DNA of 45,526 bases from Seminavis robusta (Eukaryota > Bacillariophyta > Bacillariophyceae > Naviculales > Naviculaceae), in the NCBI GenBank assembly GCA_903772945.1, contig CAICTM010000849.1, positions 1-45,526 on the forward strand. Direction: 5' to 3'. The notes beneath the pieces are model-generated. The model did no database searches, was not told the origin of the DNA, and worked only from the letters and a program-made list of their open reading frames with translations. Positions 28,327 to 38,688 of this stretch are shown here, in pieces. The position numbers and the translations under genes were made by a program. The stretch's first letter is position 1. Each line of letters begins with the position of its first letter.

Positions 28327-29462
28327 AGCAAATAACAAACACACAAAGAAACACGACAACAATCTTGACATTGGTGCCGCGAATCGAAACGAAACAATCA
28401 CAGAAATCACCCGCCCACCAAAGAGCAGGACAGCTATTTTGATATAAGAATAAGTATTAGATAACTCTCTGCTACTAGCACGAAACCATACACACTTCTC
28501 TCAAGTCCCACCGCACACACATTGGACAACATAGCATGATAGACCACAATACGGTAGCCATGCCCCAACCAATCAGCCCTTTCTGTTTATTTAAATGGCT
28601 CCCCTCCAGGTTGGTTGGTTGAGGAGACGAGTAGTCACCCCTTTGCTTTGACAATCGGTCGGTGACTTCTTTCTACTTTGCTTTGACTGGGAAGAACTGT
28701 GTTAGTATCTGCAGGATGATTGAGACTGGCGGAAACAGGTCTGGGCAACTAACTGTAGGTATGAACCAGCCACTGCATGAGAGCAGCCAACCTTTCCTTT
28801 CAAGCTCAAAGAGCGCAATGCAAGGCGATCAGTGGAGGGTACAGTACGATAAATAGCACTTGGAGTCGAGCATGATACACGATAAACAGAGCTCAGCATC
28901 GCGACTCCTCGAATAATCTGCGATTGCTGGGAATAGACTACCCATACTAACTATATGACTTTTTCCAGGGACAGCCAACGAAGGAAGCACCAGAACGTAC
29001 TAGCATCAAGCAAAGTCCAGCCACGCCCGTACTACTCATGTTGTGGTATGGTAGCTGCTACTGTTTTGCTCCAATTTGAGATGTGAAGCCTGGGAGACAC
29101 AACTGTTGCTTTTCCTTGACTACAGTACCACAGCCAGTTGACGAGTTCCTGCAGGCAATGGCACAATGCATACATTTCCTCCTGGTGTGGTTGTTACGAT
29201 AATGGCTGGATCAGCAGACCAAAGAAATGCTGTATTCTCGTGCAAGTATCTTAGTAGTTGTTATTCCATCTTTCTACTGAACTAGCTGATACGATTGCCC
29301 TAAAAAGTGTTGTTTGGTGGGGGTGTGATGGTGGAATGAACGAATGATTTGAATTTCATGATGAAGCGTTGGATGGTTTGATTTCTTCCCTGCACCCCAC
29401 CTAGAAATTAGTCGCATCCGATTTTTGGCAGGATTGCGTCGTGGTAACACGAGATCTTCTTA
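28327..29462. other. Spacer between the two convergent plastid paralogs
   Basis: About 1.1 kb between the stop codons of paralogs A and B. No protein-like frame above noise, no tandem repeat and no recognisable RNA gene. It must contain both 3' ends. Confidence 0.5.
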
Positions 29463-30183
29463 TTAAGGAGATGCCTTCCACTTCTTGGGTGGGAGGGCAT
29501 CGTATGCAGTGGTGGGACCATCTCCAATTTCACCGCTGAATCCAGTAGCGGGGATGGTGGCTTTCTGTTATATTAATAGTAAAAGAATAAATGAATGGTG
29601 AGATATCAGTAAATTCAAAAACGAGGTGCTGCAACCCATGAACCTAAAAGCTAGATATCCGATTTTGTTGCTTGCTTTTGCTTGCGTACTATACGGTACG
29701 TACCTCATGAGCAAAGACACGAAGCATATCCTTGACAAATTGACGAACTTCGTCTGTCTGGCGGTCTTCCTTTTCGTTGACGTGTTCGAGGTGTGCAATC
29801 ATGGTCATAATCTTGGACATGCGACGTTCCAAAATTTGTTGTTGTTCCTTGAGGTCGCCGACCAATCCAGCCACTTCATCGATGGAGCATTCTCCCTCGG
29901 CGCATTCGGAAGCCACCTTGAGGATGGCGTCGGTCTCGGAATCACTGAGGATAATAAAGCGAGCCGAAGACGAGACAGCGGGCTAAAAACAATAAAATAA
30001 AGCAATCGCCACAGTGAGAGGATAGCATAATAAAAATGCCAACATGCGTCATTGATACCCAAAAATCATGGTTTGCAGTTCTCATGGCATTATACTCACA
30101 GCGCTGGTCTTGAAGGCAGGAAGGGACGGAGCAAAGGCGTTAGCCGCAGCAAGGAGAAGAGCAATGGCGAAAAGGCGGAACAT
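29463..30183 (-). CDS. Small plastid-targeted protein, paralog B (three exons)
   Basis: Exons 30183-30100, 29982-29704 and 29564-29463 (introns of 117 and 139 bp) sum to 465 nt, 154 residues. The presequence is MFRLFAIALLLAAANA|FAPSLP, a perfect AFAP plastid signal. The middle has LSDSETDAILKVASECAEGE, CSIDEVAGLVGDLKEQQQIL and EHVNEKEDRQTDEVRQFVKD, matching paralog A (CSxDEV, KxQQ, LEHVNEKxxRxxDEVR). The last exon, KATIPATGFSGEIGDGP then TTAYDALPPKKWKASP, repeats the C-terminal signature of paralog A almost exactly. The second intron, just before this signature, is absent from paralog A, where the region is continuous but longer (GDKASGNDYPSLSKPTGW). An inverted duplication about 2 kb apart is the likely origin. 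Function unknown. Confidence 0.88.
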
Positions 30184-30883
30184 CTTGGTTGCTATAAGAG
30201 TTTGATTTGGGATTGTCCTTGTTTGATGTCAAGTGAAACGAGGTTTGGATTTTTTAATTAGCTAAAGATTGTGATGGATTCGTAGAATTGTTTTTATCGG
30301 CTCGGCCGCGGGGAGGCCATCACAAGTCACAAGCTGTCAAGCAGGAGTGTTCTCTGTGCGTCTTTTCCAGCTGGCCGCTGACGATCGTCTCGGGGTAATT
30401 GAGCTCCACGTGGAAGCTGATTGTTTCCCATTAACGTGTCTCTGATTAGTCTTACTTACACTCTTTCGAATACATGCCAGTATGTACTGCACTGCACTTG
30501 GATACCCTACCAATATCTGGGTTAGGACGCTCTAATGAAAAGATACCCCTTGGACATCTGTGGTCACAACCTCGTGGGGTTCCCATCATGAGAAGCGAAC
30601 CGAGATCTTTTGCAAGATCGCAAACATCACGGATTTGCTCCAGAAGGCGCCGACTTCTGCCACCCATCAAAGAACAACAGTCAGCAAGAATTGTCAATAC
30701 GATTACTACATGTTGAAAGTACTATAGCTAGCCAGTTGGTGGGTAGCCAGTGACTGTTTGCTGGTGATAACCAATCAAAAGAAGTCCACTAGCTAGCTAG
30801 CTAGGGCCTCAGAGGGATTGAAATTGCCTCGTGGAAGAAAGGAAGAACAAACAGAGCTGGAAAGGAAAGAATATTTATTTTAC
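30184..30883. promoter_or_regulatory. Divergent promoter region (paralog B / methyltransferase)
   Basis: About 700 bp. GCTAGCTAGCTAGCTAGGG lies near 30790. The open frames at 30474-30716 and 30697-30452 mirror each other and have no family features. Confidence 0.45.
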
Positions 30884-31699
30884 ATGCCACCTGGTGCTGG
30901 GAAAGTTGCTTCTTCCGCCTGGTTTGTCCTGGCATTGTTGGCTGTTGTGAATGGCTTGTTGGCTCCCGAAATCTCGTTGGAACGGCAGCAAAGCACTCAA
31001 GAGATATTGAATCGAGTGTATGGTGGCATCCATGCTGGTACCAGTGGGGATAATGATGCTACCACCTGGAATGATCGACGCAGTCAAGCCATTGAGGTAT
31101 CACAGACCGATGGTCTTGATTTGGAAATGCCAAACCACATGACCGTCTATGGGGAATTGGGTCTCGGTGCTCTCATTACGCTCTTAAATGCCGTGGGAGT
31201 CAATCAAGAGGGTGATCGATTGTTGGATATTGGGTCGGGAGATGGCATGCTGGTAGCTGGGGCGTCCATGCTGCTGGCGGAGAATTTAGAAGTTTCCAGG
31301 GGAGTGGAAATTCTACCCACGTTGCACGAACGAGCACAATCATTTGTGGCGGAGGCAGAAGAACACGCCACAGCTGCCAATTTGCCTTTGTGTCGAACGG
31401 AGCTGTTTCTGGGAGATATTTTTCATCCAACACCCGATCTGCAACAAATTCTACACGAAACCACATTGGCACTTTGTTTTGCCACGACATGGTCGCGAGG
31501 AGAACCCAAACGACGACTGCCGCAGTTATCGCAGGCATTAGGTCACGGGGGAATTTCGGCGCTGCCACCCAAAGCGCGGCTTGTCATTATTGATGGTCTG
31601 TTGGATGAACAGGATGGATTTACCTTTGAAGGACAATTGAGGCTGTATTGTCCTGATACCGCGCCCTATTCGATTGCAAGATTGTATATTAGAAAATAG
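30884..31699 (+). CDS. SAM-dependent methyltransferase-like protein with signal peptide
   Basis: Single exon, 271 residues from the ATG at 30884 (MPPGAGKVASSAWFVLALLA). The start is chosen because it gives a signal peptide; the frame is open further upstream without ATG. The class I methyltransferase fold is shown by motif I LLDIGSGDGMLVAGASM (the SAM-binding DxGxGxG), the acidic motif II GVEILPTLHERAQ, and LALCFATTWSRG plus ARLVIIDGLL further on. DIGSGDGxLV resembles the DOT1-like and protein-lysine methyltransferase groups. The substrate cannot be read from the sequence. The signal peptide ends near VVNGLLAPE, without a clear Phe, so it may act in the secretory pathway rather than the plastid stroma. 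Confidence 0.83.
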   Translation: MPPGAGKVASSAWFVLALLAVVNGLLAPEISLERQQSTQEILNRVYGGIHAGTSGDNDATTWNDRRSQAIEVSQTDGLDLEMPNHMTVYGELGLGALITLLNAVGVNQEGDRLLDIGSGDGMLVAGASMLLAENLEVSRGVEILPTLHERAQSFVAEAEEHATAANLPLCRTELFLGDIFHPTPDLQQILHETTLALCFATTWSRGEPKRRLPQLSQALGHGGISALPPKARLVIIDGLLDEQDGFTFEGQLRLYCPDTAPYSIARLYIRK

Positions 31700-32639
31700 G
31701 AAAATGGCTGAGTATTGGAGTCAATGAAAATCGGTATTATGATTTGCTTAGAAGGCTGCGGCGCCCTGATTCTGTATTGCAGTGCAATTGTGGTGGCTGT
31801 GTGTTACAGCGCCACAAACCGAAAATTACACAATCCATGTTTTGGATGCCAGGGGGGGTCCCAAATTTGATGAGCTGCGTGATTTGTAGCTTCGGACTTG
31901 TACAGTCGTATTAGTTCAGGACAAATTGCATTTTCCTTTCATAAAAAATGAGCTACGAATGATTGAATCGAATCATTCAATCCGGCCTTTTTAAAATCGA
32001 GGTAAGGATATTCCCACCCACAGACTATTCCTACCAGCTACCGTACCGGTACAGGCGCTGGCAATGGAAATCGGATGATTTTGTGGATGCGCTGTACCGA
32101 TAGAACAACTAACTGATGCTTGCATTTTTTACCTTTGATTAGCTTTTATGCACAAATTTTTTACCTGGTGCAAAGCAAGTCAATAAAATTCTCTTCAAAT
32201 GCTCCATCGCGAGACCATCAAAATACAACAACCACCCCATAGATTAGGGGCACGAAAGCCACCAACGGCATTTGCTTTTTCGACGGCAGGTTGCAAAGCA
32301 AGAGTGGAAGCGTGGTCTGCTCGGATTTCGCTTGGCGTAGCGCCCAGGGCCAAAAGCTATGTTTCCCAACTGAGGTATGCAAAGGCAAGTACATGTATGC
32401 ATTTAAAGTTGTCAACAGTTCTCAAGTGTTACTAAATGGCTGATTAATCTGTGCTGTGCCTTGTTTTTGTTGTCGTTCTTGTTGCTCTGGTTTTGACAGT
32501 TGAGATTGGGACCCGCATTTGGCAATTTCTTGGTCCCTCAACCAATCCATTTGGCGTCCTCCTACGCAAAGCATTTCTGGGCATGCAGTGAAAGATTTCT
32601 TTTCACCTCTTGGGAGAGATGATTCGATCCTTTCTACCC
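31700..32639. other. Spacer with hairpins and GGTACC words
   Basis: About 940 bp between convergent genes. It holds an inverted repeat with arms GAATGATT / AATCATTC at 31957-31964 and 31971-31978, and a TACCGTACCGGTACAGG word near 32040. Open frames at 32199-32435 are not protein-like. No gene is supported. Confidence 0.5.
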
Positions 32640-32903
32640 TTACTCTTCGGCAGCAGCAGGAGCTTCTTCTTCAGCCGCTTCCCCGTCAGTTGAAGCCGCC
32701 TCGGCAGCAGGTTCTTCTTCTTCCTTGTTTCCTCCAAAGTCAGGCAACCAGCTTGGCTTCTCCATCCCCAAATCCTTCAAGAACTTGAAATGCATCACGG
32801 TAGCGGGCTGTCCAGTCTTGGCGTTTGTTGACAAAGGGGCAAATGCCTTCACAGAAGCCATGGCGAACATGGCCAAGAGGAGGGCACGGAGAAAGGCGTT
32901 CAT
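32640..32903 (-). CDS. 87-residue plastid-targeted protein with acidic Ala-rich tail
   Basis: Single exon. MNAFLRALLLAMFAMASVKA|FAPLSTNAKT is a clear signal peptide plus A|FAP plastid import motif. The short mature core reads VMHFKFLKDLGMEKPSWLPD and is followed by a Glu/Ala tail (KEEEEPAAEAASTDGEAA, EEEAPAAAEE). The core, with its Trp-Leu-Pro-Asp-Phe-Gly end, looks conserved in character, but I do not recognise a named family. After processing the protein would have only about 65 residues. A small soluble plastid factor is the most that can be said. Confidence 0.75.
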   Translation of the reverse strand: MNAFLRALLLAMFAMASVKAFAPLSTNAKTGQPATVMHFKFLKDLGMEKPSWLPDFGGNKEEEEPAAEAASTDGEAAEEEAPAAAEE

Positions 32904-33663
32904 GGTGTCTGGCTAGATAGGTAATAATAAGAGTGCACTAACTTGTAATGGAAATTCGATTCGTCAACAAGGACAACTAACTATGAGATTCTCGAAAGAA
33001 CCAAGAACTAGAGAGTCGATGGATTGGTGTCTCATTCACGACGTGTCAGAAGGGCTGGGTTCGAATATCTTTTGTGCAGATGGTCTCAAAATATCCGGAT
33101 CCATGGAAGATCCAATGAAAGCTGACCACGCACCTTACTAGTATGCATTCAAGCCAGCGATGGTTGTTGGTGTCAACATCTGCTTACACCGCATCCAAAC
33201 ATCGTCTGATCCGTCTAACTTGAAGGGGAGATCCATTTGCATTTCGGGACAGGAGTTGGCAGTACCACCGTATGGCTGGAGCGGTACAGTACACTGCAGT
33301 GAGTACACGGTACACTGGTACAGCCGTAGCTACACCGGTACCGGTACATGAAGTCCCCTCATGTACCGCGCAACCTAACCAGTGTAAGATGTGTGACCGA
33401 GCCAATTTTACGAGCTTCCCCGCAGAACGTATTGAACCCATAGGAAAAGAATCCATTAGGGATTCAATATCAATGATAGTACTTTGGGATGTATCATTGC
33501 AGCAATGATCACAAGGTTAGGTGTCAAGGTATTGTGCCGTTAATGCCCCAAACGATGCAGGAAATATTCGGCATTGGCAAGAAGTGGCCTCAGTGAGGAT
33601 TACCCTCATTTTTGTTTTTAGTAGGTTCCAAGTTAGACGAAAGCAAAGAAAAGTGGATGCAAT
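32904..33663. promoter_or_regulatory. Divergent promoter region with GTAC-rich cluster
   Basis: About 760 bp between two divergent genes. At 33278-33352 words of GGTAC, GTACAC and ACCGGTACCGGTAC occur every 8-12 bp (GCGGTACAGTACACTG, CACGGTACACTGGTACAG, CACCGGTACCGGTACATG). No gene is supported. Confidence 0.5.
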
Positions 33664-35711
33664 ATGTTCTACTCTCAATGGCTTCTTGGGTTGGCGGTGA
33701 TTGCTGCAACCTTTGGTACGTCGACATGTTTGAAGCGACCTGAAGACGCCACCTGAAGTCGCCGCTCCAACGGAAAACTCTTCTAACTGTTCCCCAATTG
33801 CTTCACCACATTGGCAGCTCCTTCCTTGGGCATGGATCATGATGCACAGGAACTGATTGATTACTGGACCTTGGCAATGGATAACTCTTCCGAACCTATT
33901 GAATTACTTCCAGAGCCCACTAGCAATTTGAGGGGTCGTTCCCTTCAGACTGTACCTGTACCGATTGGGATTGATGACTGGCCACCTCTCGGATTTGCCC
34001 CTGGTAAAGTTAGTAAGGCTTCCGGTAGGCTTTGGATGAACGATGGTGCCGGGACGAAGAGTTTTTGTACGGGCACTGCCATCCTGTGTGGCAAACCTGG
34101 ACGATCCCTGATTTTGACTGCTGCCCATTGTCTCCACAGCAGTGGTGAAGTCTGGTTCATGCCAGGGTCGGATGATGGAGGGACTGACAAAACCGTGGTT
34201 GGACCTGACCCAAATGCCCGCCCTACCTGCTCTGATGACCCATATGGATGCTGGAAGCCAAATGCTGCGTACATCGACAGCCGCTTTTTTTCTGCCACAG
34301 GTCGTGCCAAACAAAATTATGACTATGCAATCCTTGTGGTTGAAGATGTTGGACGCCACGAGGAAGGACGTGAGAACAGTGATCCTGATCTTGACAACGC
34401 TGTTCCTGCAATGGAGGTTGATTTTACCAACGAAATACGTCCTACCTACTGGGTGGGGAACCCAGGGGTGAACGACCCCCACCAAAAGTATTGCGCGGGT
34501 AGCACGAGTTTTCTTGCTGGTCTCAGTCAATATGGGGTCGTCCCTTGCGATCTGACCCAGGGTGCGTCCGGTGGACCTGCAATAGCTGATGGTAACAGCA
34601 AGATTTACTCCGTTATCTCCAAGGGAACAACTCTCGGACCAACACATGGCGACCTTGAAGGCCAAACATTGTTGCGCGGCCCTAAGCTCGCCCGCAACTC
34701 ACTGTCGTGCCTCGCCTATGAAGCCAATAAACAAGATCTACCTGATTCATATACATTGAGGACAGTTGACTACGAAAATGACCATGATGGAAAACCTTGC
34801 CTGTCACGAGAATACACTTGGGGTTCATGGGGAGATCCGGTAAGTGAGGTACTAGCTAGTAGTCTATCTGTCGCCACCAAGGAAATTTCAGGCATTCCTC
34901 ACTTCCAGCTGCAAATCAGCACTTTGAGACCTTTGGTGGAGAATACTTTGATTTCCATGGAGCTTGTGATCTTGTCCTGACCGAAAGTAGTACATGGGAG
35001 GATGGACTTGGCTTTGCTGCCCACATTCGTACAAAACACAGGTACAGCTATAGTTACATTGAAGCGGCCGCTATCAAGGTAAGTGAAAGGATTCATACTG
35101 CTGAAAAGCTGATCTTCAACCCCACTAACCTAATCTCTCTAAAGATTGGTGATGATGTCCTCGAAGTTGGAGAATATGGGTTCTACATGTTCAATGGCGT
35201 TGTTGATGGAGACCTGGGTCTGATGGGTGGGAAGTTCAAAGTCACACGTAATATTATGGACAGCCAGAATGTGAGATTTGACATTGAGATTGCAGAAGGA
35301 AATTTCATCACAGTCAAGGCCCACAAAGACCTGGTAAGCGTTCTGTTCTCGGGGGGCGATGAAAGTCATTTCCATGATGCAGTTGGAATCCTTGGTGCGT
35401 ACAATGGCACTCGATACTCTCGATCTGGCGAAATCATGTTGGATGATAATCTATTTGGAGCGGAATGGCAGGTGCGCCCTGGAGTTGACCCTGATCTCTT
35501 CCAGACCAAATCGGAAGTTGAATGGCCAGCCCGTTGCGTCCTTCCCAAACAAGCTGCTGTTGACCGCCACCTCAGCGAATCAGCCATTTCTGTTGAGGCA
35601 GCAACAAAGGCTTGCTCTGAGCTCTTCTCCGTCAAGGAAGCGCTGGAGGCTTGCGTCTATGATGTCTTGCTCACGAACGACCTTGAGGCAGCCACGTCTG
35701 GTGCTTTCTAA
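33664..35711 (+). CDS. Secreted trypsin-like serine protease with von Willebrand type D domain (four exons)
   Basis: Exons 33664-33715, 33818-34839, 34920-35078 and 35145-35711 sum to 1800 nt, 599 residues. Exon 1 gives the signal peptide MFYSQWLLGLAVIAATFA. The peptidase S1-like part shows LTAAHC (His121), YDYAILVVED (Asp186) and QGASGGPAI (Ser268; the usual GDSGGP is GASGGP). The splice to CAC at 34920 restores GDP|HFETFGGEYFDFHGACDL, the opening of a von Willebrand factor D domain, followed by LGFAAHIRTK, DVLEVGEYGFYMFNG and DAVGILGAYNGTRYSRSGEI, with a Cys-poor C-terminus. vWD domains mediate extracellular assembly or adhesion, so a cell-wall or mucilage role is plausible. All three catalytic residues are present; activity is inferred. 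Confidence 0.86.
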
Positions 35712-35993
35712 GTCTTGAATCCCATGTATGGCGAAAACAACGAAAGATGAGCCTATTGACACTACATTTCTTTGTCTACAAAGTACATACGCTGCACAAC
35801 CAAGTCGGCCAGAGGGTCCCAGAAAAGTTGGATCCCCAAGAAGGCGTTAAACCTTAGCTGGGCGCAACCTTGCTTATTTAGTTTGTCCTATAGATACCTG
35901 GCGTCGAACCTGGTGGTTTAGACGCGGCATATACTAGGAAAATGTCTCCAGCCAGCCAATCCAACAAGCCTTCATGGCAATTCACCGTGCTCC

Positions 35994-37217
35994 TCAACGA
36001 TACATAATGGCCCGGCTCGTATCTTGCTGCTGCTGCTGGTGTTCCACAATGATATCATCTCCACCGGTCGCTTCCAACATGGCCCTACGCATACTAATGA
36101 CTTCCTGTTCAATGGCCGTTTTCAAATGTTCATCCCGCATGCGTCGTTCGACTCGTTCTTGTTCCAATTTGGCTCGCAAGACGCGTACCTTGGCAATGGC
36201 ATCTTCAATGCGTTGTGGATCACTCTGCATCTTGGCTTCTTGTTCCAATTTTTGCCGCACCACCTCAAAAGCACCATGACGGGATGCTCGTTCTTCGTGA
36301 TAGCGTCGTCGTGCCGTTCCGGCCACATCTTCAAAGGATCGAAACATGACGCCTTCTCGTTTCTCCGATTTGTTCGTTTCGGCATACACTTGGGGCGTGA
36401 TTTCCTGTGTCAAGGTATTGTAGGGTGCATCCAAATGTTCGCGAATGGATTGCGGCGCCACGACGTGAATTTGCCGCGCGACATCGGATTCAATTTGCGA
36501 CAAGCGTGTTTGCAGTTGCATCCAATGTTTGGATCCGAGAGAAGCCGGTGAAAATCGCGTCTCTTGTTCCACGGCCAATCGTTCGGCCGCTTGTGTCATG
36601 GGTTCGCTAATATGAGTTTGTAGGTGACTGCAATTTTGTAGGTCTCGATCCATGCTGATATTGGCCAAGTTGGCTTGCATGAGTGCCAATCGTCGTTCAA
36701 GCGACATCATGTGCTTTTGCTGATTTTGTCGGCGCTTGATGGTCTTGTCGTGTAATTCTTTGAAATCGGTAGTGAAAATTCCGTCACGAGGAGATTTGGG
36801 TGGTTGCGTGACTTCTTCCACGGTCGTAGAAGTATTAATTTTGCGACGAAGAAAGCGACTGGTATTGGAGGACTGTGGTGTGGACCGGAAATTGCTAGTA
36901 GGTCGCTGTCGATTGGAAATGGTTTCGCGAAGAGGAGGACTGCCTTCCCGCTTGTCGGTAAAAGGACCTTCGTCGACACTCTCATTGACCGTCTCCACTC
37001 GATACGAGTGCTCCACCACAGGGATCGGCTCTTCTTCGCCAGGGAATGGATCCGTCATCATCATGGAGACTTCTGCTCGATTGTTGTGCGCTGCGGCAAC
37101 TTCTTGATAGTCCACACTGTAACTGGGATGGTCCTGGTGGATATACGAGTCTCCTCCAATACCAGGGGAAGGCTGGGGTTGTGGCTGGCCACGAGCGTGG
37201 GACCGAGTCGGTGCCAT
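35994..37217 (-). CDS. Coiled-coil protein, possibly SF-assemblin/beta-giardin type
   Basis: Single exon, 407 residues from the ATG MAPTRSHARGQPQPQ. Residues 1-140 are Pro/Ser-rich and disordered. Residues about 155-395 form long amphipathic helices (KTIKRRQNQQKHMMSLERRL, FRSFEDVAGTARRRYHEERA, DAIAKVRVLRAKLEQERVER) with Arg/Glu-rich heptad-like spacing, then a Gln run near the end. A Pro/Ser head plus rod with RRRxxEE text recalls SF-assemblin and beta-giardin, which form striated fibres at basal bodies. In a diatom that would point to a cytoskeletal fibre. The match is by character, not by a diagnostic motif, so a generic coiled-coil protein is the safe label. Confidence 0.7.
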   Translation of the reverse strand: MAPTRSHARGQPQPQPSPGIGGDSYIHQDHPSYSVDYQEVAAAHNNRAEVSMMMTDPFPGEEEPIPVVEHSYRVETVNESVDEGPFTDKREGSPPLRETISNRQRPTSNFRSTPQSSNTSRFLRRKINTSTTVEEVTQPPKSPRDGIFTTDFKELHDKTIKRRQNQQKHMMSLERRLALMQANLANISMDRDLQNCSHLQTHISEPMTQAAERLAVEQETRFSPASLGSKHWMQLQTRLSQIESDVARQIHVVAPQSIREHLDAPYNTLTQEITPQVYAETNKSEKREGVMFRSFEDVAGTARRRYHEERASRHGAFEVVRQKLEQEAKMQSDPQRIEDAIAKVRVLRAKLEQERVERRMRDEHLKTAIEQEVISMRRAMLEATGGDDIIVEHQQQQQDTSRAIMYR

Positions 37218-37762
37218 TGTGAATTCAATCAAATCAAATCAAATCAATGGATACGGTAGACAACAAAACAATATTCTAGCTACGGTACAAGTAGCCAAGA
37301 TTCTGTAGATGAAAGGAGAGAGGGAGAGACCGAGAGACAGAGGGAAAGGTGTCCTTCGAAGCAATGTGGGTGGCAACAATCCTGTGAGTGAATTGGTTGT
37401 GGCCTGCTGCATTGGGTTCTGGCTTCAAAAGCCCTACCCCTACTGATTTTAACCTTCCACGCCACGCCACAAATCCGTCGACCGAGACTCGACTCTGTAT
37501 TTGAGAAGGGCTCTGCTTGTTGGTATGCGAATGTTTTGTCCTGGGTGCCTGCTTCGAGGGATCGCGCAAATCGTTAATGCGGCGGTGCTCATCTTAGTCC
37601 TCGCCTTCAGTAATTATTGATAAAGCAACAGAATCGGAAAAGTGTATTGTGGTCATGGTGTCATGCAGTGTTGTTGTGTCACCGACTACCACGACTACAA
37701 TGTGGCACAGGTTCAAGGGTTCGCCATGCCATTTTGGGCTAAATTAAATCATTTACTTTCCG
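37218..37762. other. Spacer, nothing recognised
   Basis: Upstream flank of the coiled-coil gene, about 545 bp, followed by the end of the phospholipase D-like pseudogene. GAGAGAGGGAGAGACCGAGA near 37316 is a purine run. No gene is supported. Confidence 0.45.
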
Positions 37763-38688
37763 CTACTGTTGACTGGAAGTGCATTTCTGTATTGCAGGGC
37801 ACGCTAACCACTGAGCCTCAAGCTGGATTCGCACTTTTTCGCTCTGTGCTCCAGCCGCAAAAAGAACTCCTTGCTCAATGTTTTTCTCGCGTGCTGCCGT
37901 TGTAAAATTGTAGGATCCCACCATGCATCCAGCTGTTGACACCATTCCCTTCGTGTGAATAAAGGGACAACCCGGGGCCTGATAATGGAGTTGCAACCGA
38001 TCGATTGCAGCTTGGCGCTCTACAGAGACGCCGATGAATGAATTGATTGTATTCAATACATCTCGGCAGTGTCCGACAATAGCTTTAATTGTCAAGTTCC
38101 TTCCTCCCTCTTCCTGTGTCGCGGCGTAATGACAAAGTTCGTCAAGCACATAACGGCATGGTGATAAATACTGTAGACCCCACATGGGCAGACTTCAAAA
38201 GGTGAACAAAAGCAATGAAGGGGTGCTCTTCGTGTGCATAATAAGAGAGGTCTCCTGGTGTGCTGGCTCGTTTTGTTGTGTGAACAATTAGAGGACGCTC
38301 GAGGCTAATCTCAACAGGGGCACCGATGACCTCGCCGTTGACACCAGTGAACATCCATTTCCTTTCGGTCAAGTGGCCATTCCTTTCCAGACAATTTCGC
38401 TTTGCATCTTGAGCTCATACTCGATATCGTAGGCAACGGGTCCCTCCTCATTCCCGGCGCTCAGTCCTTCGGAACCGTCCCCGAAGAAGTAACCCGTTGT
38501 GCCGGCCTCAACCACAGCAGCATGCTCTTCGCTATCTTTTATTTCCATCTCCAACAAACGAATTTTCTTCTGCGCCTCATGCTCATATTTCAAATCATAA
38601 GCATGTACTTGCGTAGGAACAGTCCATCTTGGTACTGATAGCCAAAGACAATGGCAGCAGAGTCGCCGTTGCTGTTGTTCGTTGCCAT
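37763..38688 (-). pseudogene. Broken phospholipase D-like gene
   Basis: Protein-like text runs in series on the minus strand but in different frames. MATNNSNGDSAAIVFGYQYQ starts at 38688; then, one frame over, HAYDLKYEHEAQKKIRLLEM to WKGMA (about 38600-38372); then RKWMFTGVNGEVIGAPVEIS, SYYAHEEHPFIAFVHLLKSA and VGSTVFITM (about 38370-38170); then YVLDELCHYAATQEEGGRNL, GCPFIHTKGMVSTAGCMVGS and NFTTAAREKNIEQGVLF to the stop at 37763. IHTKGMVSTAGCMVGSYNF fits the second HxK box of the phospholipase D superfamily, where the Asp of HKD is replaced. Three frame changes lie near 38600, 38370 and 38180 without intron-like sequence, so it is a pseudogene. Only one HKD-like half is visible. Confidence 0.7.

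Noticed and set aside
33040..33080. Possible tRNA T-arm (GGGTTCGAAT)
   Set aside because: No acceptor or anticodon stem could be paired around it.
33904..34665. 253-residue minus-strand frame
   Set aside because: It is antisense to the serine-protease exon, which has a full catalytic triad; the antisense text has no domain.
34840..34980. End of the protease at 34980 (ORF reading ISGIPHFQLQ)
   Set aside because: This is read-through of an intron; splicing GDP to HFETFGG restores the von Willebrand D start and stays open to 35711.
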